NCBI GenBank assembly: GCA_030272155.1
Contig: CP126192.1
Coordinates: 2,204,501-2,268,500, forward strand
Direction: 5' to 3'
Length of the DNA stretch: 64,000 nt
Source: Tetradesmus obliquus
Taxonomy: Eukaryota > Chlorophyta > Chlorophyceae > Sphaeropleales > Scenedesmaceae
Both the position numbers and the translations under genes were made by a program. A model generated the notes under the pieces. That model was given only the letters and a program-made list of their open reading frames with translations. It had not been told where the DNA came from and did no database searches. Below, piece after piece: positions 51,534 to 64,000 of this stretch (the stretch's first letter is position 1; each line of letters starts with the position of its first letter).

Positions 51534-54500
51534 GGTGCTCCTGCCCGTTGTGCACCCGGGCCTGAGGAGTAGTAAGGCAGGTGGCAGAGCAGCACTATAA
51601 GGTTGACACTGCGTGACCACGCCCAGGCGATCTCCAACGCAGACAACAAACTAAAACTAACAGCAACATAGACAGTATTGCACGACGGGGGGCGGGGTTT
51701 GACCCAGAGCGTCGGCAGCAGAGCAAGCATTAGGTTGTGGGCTCACCTGAGCCAGCCCCGGCGCGCGACCAAAGGCTTCCTTTACGTCATTAAAAACCTT
51801 TGCCTAAGGCAGAGAGGCCGTTCCAGGCCCATCGTGGCCTTGCTAAACTTGGTGTCTTACGATCAAGTCCACAAAGCGTTACATTCACCCACGCATGATG
51901 GCTCTGATGCGATCAACAAACCAGTTTGGCTACAAAAAAACCGAGCTAGCACAGGGTTAGACGGTCTAACGGGGTTGAACACTGCTTTGGCCCTTCCTCG
52001 CATAATAGCACGCACAGTTCTCCAGTCAACAGCCATCCTTGCAATTCAACTTGAGTACGACAAAATTTCAAGCAGAGAGGCGCAGGCTTGATTGTAACGC
52101 GCCTTGCTGCCTTACACTGCGTTAACGTATAACCAACAACCATTTCTTTGTTTATCCTGTGGAGTATTCACAAGTGTTCACACGTAGATCTCGGTCATCT
52201 TGACATAAATTGCAACCGTAATGTTTGTTACTGGGGGCTTGCGTCGTACGGTGGATCGCATGACACTCGGGGCTCACGTGCAGCGCGCCACGTCGTGAGC
52301 AACCTCAGCCCTGCACCTTGTCAATAGGCAGGGTTGTTGCTGTATTGCACATCAAACCGCAGCACATTAGGGCAGATCAATGAAGTTTGTCCTGCTATTG
52401 TGCCTGGCAGGCACATGTGCAGTACAGCTCAGCTCAGCAGTGCTGCAGCCTAGGCTCAGGTCAACATCAGGCCTGAGCAGGTGTACACCTGCAGATGTGG
52501 CTGCCATGTAGCACCATGCATACATATGTGGCGCCGTGCACGGTCGATGCATGCAACACGCTGCACGCACTCTGGCAGCACTGCATGCGCGCCGCCGCAT
52601 GCAGTGTCACATGCAGCATGCACCTCCTCCCTTCCCTTTGTCCAGGACTTTCGACAATATGCATGGTGGCCAGCTCCAGTTCAATGTGGCTGGGTAAATG
52701 TATTCTAGGCTGTGTTGGTATGTAACGGGTGGTCACTCACACAAGGCGTGCCCAGGCAGCAGTGAGCGGTCAAGCAGCACAACTGCAAGCAACTACGTCT
52801 AAATGTTCCCTCTGTGACACCCTTAGTGTGTGCGGGCCGCAGGGATGTAGTGCTGAGTTGTGTGCTGAGCTTTCAAGGCTGTGGGTTTGCCAGTAACTGG
52901 TTCACGTGTTGGCTGGAAGCTTTAGCAGCACAATGTGACCAGCGCGTGAGTGCGTGCACCTCGTTAGCCGCTAGAAGGGGGATCGAAGTGGTGCTATGGG
53001 GTCGCTATGGGCTGTAGCTGTCAGGCTGGTGCTTGCCTAGCCTGCAAACTGCAGCAAAGAGCTGCTTGTGACAGCTGCTCTTGACTATGGGCTGCTGGCC
53101 GTGCGCGTGGCACCGTACGTGGCAGGCGAAACCGGACGCAGCAGGAGAGAGACCGGGACAGGGCAACAGTGAGTTACCTTTTTTAGTAAACGTACCACGA
53201 CACAAGATACGTCGCCCGTCTGTGGGAACTTCTGTGTTGAAAAAGAAAGTGGAAGGCACCCTATATTTAGGGGCCGTGAGCGAGCCCTCAAAGTGCTACT
53301 ATACTACTAACAATCCACGCATTATTATTTCTAGCCGCATGGGCACTCGCAGGGCGAAGCGCCAGGGGGGTAAATCAGGTAACCGCTGGTCAACATATGT
53401 CAGGTCTCGCCAGGCTGGGAGAGGCCCTGGCTGCAAAGTGCTACTATACAATGGCCTGGCGGGCAGACCTCTAAACCCAACTCCGCAGCCGGCACGCATG
53501 CAGCAGGGGTGCGTAATACTAGTCAATGGGGCAGAAAGTCTCCGCAAACAGGAGGCTGCTGGTGGTTGCTGCTGTGGGCCTGGGGCCCCAAAACAGTGCC
53601 TTCCAAGACCTACAACGTGCTCATATCAACATGCAAAGGCCAGTCAGAAGATGGTGGCCTGGTATATGGTACATTTGCCTAGTCAAACCTTCATTCAGGC
53701 AGTAGCACTGCCAGGCATGGTGGTGGGCTGTAGCCAGCCACAGCAGGGCAGATGTCGACAACAAAGGCAGCCAAGGTTGGGCATGCCGAGGCAACGCGAA
53801 CTCTGTACATACAATGGTAATATGTGAGGTAACTTTCAAGCCAGTTATGCATGGCCTGGTGACGTAAACGAACAACCGCTGTCGTCGATACAACGCTCAG
53901 CTCACGCATTGGCGCAGTTACCGGCTGTAATCTACTATTCAACATGCCATAAACATTAATATACACTCAGCTCAGGGCAGACGGCTGGTCTGGGCTTGCA
54001 GCTGACACGCAGCAGTACGATGCCTGGCATGGCACTGTTACTTCACTGCGCGCAGTGCTCACTCGCCTGCAGGGCAGTTGGCAGTTGCCATACTGCTTAA
54101 TCATGCGCCGGGCGAGGGTTTTGGTTTTGTGTGTCAAGCTGGCAGCAGTTGAGCTGGAAACTTGACAGGATTGAATGCCCAGGTAGCAAGCGTGACTGCT
54201 GCTGTCGGCATTACTGCATTCCAGGCCAGCTTGGTGCTTACAGCAGCTGGCACACAATATGCATGGTCACAACATTCAACGCAACACTGTTCATATAGAG
54301 CCCATGGGATCCTGCAAGTAATCGATCGATGCCGCGCTGTTTACAGTAACAGTGTGGTGCTGCATGCCGTGTAACAGAACCGCAGCTGTTCTGATCTGCC
54401 ATTGACATGATTATACGGAACACAGAGCAATGCTCATCACGTAGTCATATGTAGGTTGGTGTATAAGCTGAGCACCACCAGTCCCACTGGTACTTGTCAG

Positions 54501-54634
54501 CGATTGCTTCATGCTGCGGGAGAAGAATTTCCATTTGACCACGGCACAGACAGGCATCGATGCAAGCCTTACACATGTGTACCCCACAAAACACATAATC
54601 GCAACATTTATATTCGTTTTAAATTTTGGTAAAG
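51534..54634. other. Intergenic region with an organelle- or transposon-like segment
   Basis: The MYB promoter lies at the left. The stretch 53080-53830 differs in style: few CAG repeats, a 248-codon open frame, GGGCGAAGCGCC-like motifs and the repeat AAAGTGCTACTATAC at about 53290 and 53437. No known protein was recognised in it, and the rest shows no gene. Confidence 0.45.
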
Positions 54635-56565
54635 ATGCAGAAGCTAAAGTACAGAGCCAAGCCTTTGGACGCAAAGGTTACCAAGGAATTGGCGCAAGAG
54701 GCAGCAACGATGGAAGCCCGCCTTGCAGATTTAAAGACAACTATGATTCAAGAGCGAGCGCGACGAGAAGCAGCCATGTGAGCTCTCACAAGCAGCAGCA
54801 ACTACTAGCCAGGCCACCTGGGCAAGAGCCCCTTCTGTACATCTGCTGAACTTCTCACACCTGAATGCCTGCTTGGCATGCCACTGCAGCGCAGCAGTAA
54901 CTGCAGTTGGATCAATTTGGGGCAATGCAGCCAACGGGCTGACCAAGCCAAGAGGTAATTGGCTACTGACTGTACTGCAGCTGCAATGCTAGTCTAGCCC
55001 TGCACACATTCCAGCAACACGTTTTGCACACATGAGTTGAGGTGCCTTTTGGTGGTGTCTTTCATACTCTATAAAAATGGATGAGGATAACCTTACTAAC
55101 TTTCATTTTGCGTCACCTGTTGCAGGCGGACCAACCAAACCTGGCCTTGGTCAAACTGCTGTAATGACCAAAGCAAACCCCTCCTCACAGCAGCCTGTGC
55201 TGGGCAGACAACCAGAGCCGCCAGGAGGCAGTGGGGGCACAGAAAGGCCAAAATCTGGCAACCTCGCCCGCTGCAGCAGCAGCACCACTGGCAGAGCAGT
55301 GTTGAACCCACCAGTCAATGCCCCACCAAGCACAGGCACCAGCAGGCAACAGCCAGCTGTAAGCAGCAGTAGCAGCAGCAGCAGGGGGGACAGCACAGGC
55401 AGCATGAGAGACAGTAGATCCAAAGTTCTCTCAGTGCAAGGCGATGTGATGGCTGAGCCACTTTGTGGTTCCTGCAGCTGTGATGACCCGCGGCTCGGCA
55501 GCTGCCAGAGCGGCAGTTCTGGCAGCAACAGCAGCAACAGCTTGCTGCAGGGTGCATATGACGAGGCTGCTGCGGGTCAGTCCTTCCAGGAGGCGCTCAG
55601 GGAGTGGAGGAATGCAGGTGCAAGCAACAGCACAAGCAACAGCCTGAACAGCAGCAGCATGAATGCCAGGCACCGATCAAACTCGCAAGGTGCGCCAGCC
55701 ACATAAAGTTGCAAGCAGATGGCTGTACTCTGAGCGCAACTTTGCAAGCTGGAACCAGCAGCACAGACTCGAGTAAGGTCGCATTCCTGGTTCGGCGCAT
55801 CACCTGCTGTTTGTATTCCTGTCGATGTACACGCCTCGTAACAACAGTTCCTCCAGCTGAGTATCTGTTTGTCCTGTTCCAACGCTGACAGGGAACCCGG
55901 CTGAGGTGGCTGCCATGACAGTTCAGACAGACCGTGGAGCAGAGCAGAGCCGCTCAGCTGGCAGCGCTGCCGGCAGCATCAGCGGCGTCAGCAGCAGTGG
56001 CACCAGCACCTACTTTCTGCGCATGCTTGCAGGCAGCAGGAGCAACAGCAGCAGGGGCAGGATCAAACCCAGCACCGATGATTCACCACATGCAGCCTGC
56101 CATGACAGCTTTAGTACCACTGTGGATGGTGGTGCGTCTACACAGGGATTGCCTGTGACTGAGGCAGCAAATGGATGTTGCGCCAGCCCAGATATCACAG
56201 GCAGCACCTGTGCAGGCAGCTGCGCAGAGGCAGCAGAGGGGCCAGTGCCAGAAGCATCAGGGGATACGCCACAGCCTGGACTGCAGGGTGGCGACTGGCT
56301 CACAAGCATGCAAGGTCAGCTGCAGGACACAGAGGCGGCAGCTGCAGCCCTGGCTGTTGCAGCCATCATGCCAGCAGCAGCCACACCAGGCAACCGAAGC
56401 TCCCAAGCATGCATAGAAATACCAGCAGTATGCCCGGCGCCAGCCACGAGTGAAGCCATTGCAGCGTACCAGCAGCAGCTGCGGATGCTGGATGAGTTGG
56501 AGCTGCTGGAGCAGCAGGTGCAGTGCACTGCAGCAGTGCTTGCAGCCGATTCCACAGCAGGATGA
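54635..56565 (+). CDS. ZBBX-like (zinc finger B-box domain family) low-complexity protein
   Basis: Four exons in continuous phase: 54635-54777, 54890-54954, 55126-55689 and 55892-56565 (481 residues). The N-terminus is a basic start and charged helix, MQKLKYRAKPLDAKVTKELA then EAATMEARLADLKTTMIQER, resembling, as I recall it, the VKLKYRNAQELRMEK-type start of animal ZBBX proteins. Other landmarks are SIWGNAANGLTKPR, an FQEALREWRNAG motif near residue 245, and a C-terminal helix QQLRMLDELELLEQQVQCTA. The remainder is Ser/Gly/Ala-rich and looks disordered. No Cys/His B-box is obvious, so the family call rests on the N-terminal block and the FQEALREW motif. ZBBX genes are associated with cilia in animals; function here is not established. 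Confidence 0.5.
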
Positions 56566-58225
56566 TGTACACACGTGTGGTTGCTGTTACATGGTCTGTC
56601 CTGTAGGCCTGCACAGGCATGCACATGTTCTGCGTGTAGATCCTGCTACATCTCTTGCAGGGTAACTTTGTGACGTAACGTAAGGCTTGCCGTATATGAT
56701 CAGTGCCACTTGAGTCACTCATCCCAGTGCTGCCTGACCATGAAGTAGGTGCTAGGCTGGCTGAGGGTTACTTGACATACTCTCAACGTCGCGGAAAATG
56801 GGGGCGTGTGGAGGTGTGCTGCGGTACGGCACAGTCTGGGGAAGGTGTATACACTCGTAGAGTTACATTCGGCAGGCGGTTCTCTGAAATTGGAAGCTTG
56901 TTTCATGCATGTCGCGGGTTCTGCTTCCTTCTTGTTGTCTGTGGCTTTCCTCCTAACGGTCGCATACTGCAGTGTGGTATAAATTTGGTACAGTGCAGTG
57001 GATGCGAGGGAAGACCTGAACACGAAGTGGGCGTTACATATGTCAAAGCCAACCCTCTATGCCGTTGCATACAACATGCCGTATGTACGCATATATGCTG
57101 GGCCAGAGGCAACGCTGATCTTGGTAACATGCATAGCCCTTTCTACATGCGGCTCAGTACGCCGATTGTGCAATCAACAAGAGCCACACCTTGAGCGCCA
57201 TGGCTGTACACAGCAAGATGTTCCAAGGTCAACGCTCGGCCAAAATCCAATTCCTTGGCATTTGTCACCAAACGGACACAGTGCTGAGCATTGCAGCACC
57301 AGATGCATGTGATCTCACCAGTGGGCCTGGTGACAGCTTTGGCGTCTGAGTAACACATACAGCAGATGAAAAATGCCTTCACATGCTATGGCTGCTTGAA
57401 GGTTGTCACGCACAGTGCGTACTTAATGCAAGTACTACTGGCGCATACGCAGTCAGTAAATGTCAAGGCCCTGAAGCACACACCAGATGCATCCTGCGTT
57501 GAAACTGCAACCCAGTCCAGACAAATTCCCAGCGCAGCACCTGCCATGCACACATGCTGGTTTCATCATCAGGTGGGTGGTTTCCAGCCTGCGGATCTCT
57601 GCAGCGCATGAGATACCCCAGAAAAAAAGAGTGCTGTACTACTGCAAGGGGGCAGACAGACTGCACAACATAGATTCGCGGCACTCCCACATAGGAAGAC
57701 CGTTGCAGCACTGCCGCTGCTGTGCTGCTGCTGCTGCTGCTGCAAAGTAAGAAGCAAGCCTGTTGGCCTGCCAGCTCCACAGGGAAGCGCGCGCTACAGC
57801 GCGGCGGGTCAGGCACCCGCCTGCTGCATACCTCCCAGAACGCTCAGCTGGTGCTCTGGGCAATTATGCTGCTGCTAACTGCTTCTTCTCAACTGCTGCA
57901 AGGGTCTCTGGGCGCCTGCAAGCAGCACAGAACACAGACGGAGCATGTTAGACTCCAAGCGTCATGACAACGCAGACTAGTCCACAGCATGCAGTGGATC
58001 TGCACTTTCCAGCACACCTAGCGCAATGTGTTGGCAATCAAGAAGATGGTAGAACCAATCCTTGAAGATAACCTGGCAGCACAGACGTCCACTAGGGCAG
58101 CAACCCCTCCCCCTTGAATTGCAACTAGGCGTCGTACACCCCAGCAGCCCATACCCCAGCACAGGCAGCTGTCAATGTGCGCTGTGTGCATTCAACCGCA
58201 TTCAACCAATCCCTTACGCCGTCAC
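56566..58225. other. Intergenic region between ZBBX-like gene and PDS
   Basis: 3' flanks of two convergent genes. No protein family, RNA or mobile element was recognised. A short CTG tract occurs at 57719-57743. Confidence 0.5.

Positions 58226-64000
<5,775 letters not shown>

Noticed and set aside
53081..53827. 248-codon open frame
   Set aside because: No recognisable domain, no splice or start context, and unusual composition; kept only as a compositional observation.

Overview
The window is nuclear DNA of a eukaryotic green alga. Evidence for this: genes are split into many short exons with GT-AG introns; there is a plastid-targeted plant-type phytoene desaturase and an R2R3-MYB; probable TGTAA poly(A) signals follow several genes; and CAG/CTG repeats are very dense in exons and introns. 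That repeat style suggests a chlorophycean (Sphaeropleales or Chlamydomonadales), but the class is an inference. There are no rRNA, convincing tRNA, CRISPR or intact transposon features. Exon models below were built by hand from splice consensus, reading-phase continuity and family resemblance; no transcript data were available.

Layout. 1-4.9 kb (-): TPR plus double protein-arginine methyltransferase gene, running off the left edge. 6.7-9.6 kb (-): secreted cysteine-rich protein. 11.4-14.5 kb (-): mitochondrial NFU iron-sulfur scaffold, divergent from 14.9-17.3 kb (+): HERPUD-like ER membrane ubiquitin-like protein. 19.4-22.0 kb (+): 40S ribosomal protein S23. 22.7-44.4 kb: a four-gene block described below. 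47.4-51.5 kb (-): R2R3-MYB. 54.6-56.6 kb (+): ZBBX-like protein. 58.2-62.0 kb (-): phytoene desaturase. 62.4 kb to the right edge (+): tRNA adenosine deaminase subunit ADAT2.

The outstanding system is the block at 22.7-44.4 kb, arranged as two divergent pairs: a COMT-type O-methyltransferase (-) back to back with a methyltransferase/short-chain-dehydrogenase fusion (+), then a sugar-phosphate cyclase of the sedoheptulose-7-phosphate type (-) back to back with a MysC-like ATP-grasp ligase (+). The cyclase plus a fused methyltransferase-oxidoreductase is the gene pair known to make gadusol in fish (EEVS and MT-Ox). Cyclase, O-methyltransferase and ATP-grasp ligase together match the MysA-MysB-MysC route to mycosporine-glycine in cyanobacteria. 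The simplest reading is a eukaryotic nuclear gene cluster for a gadusol or mycosporine-type UV sunscreen, combining the animal-type and cyanobacterial-type enzymes in one place. The product is inferred, not shown.

Two structural patterns recur across genes. First, exon edges with their splice sites are duplicated locally in introns or 3' flanks of at least five genes. Second, pure sense-strand CTG tracts sit directly before 3' splice sites, while exonic repeats read CAG or GCN in the sense direction (Gln or Ala).
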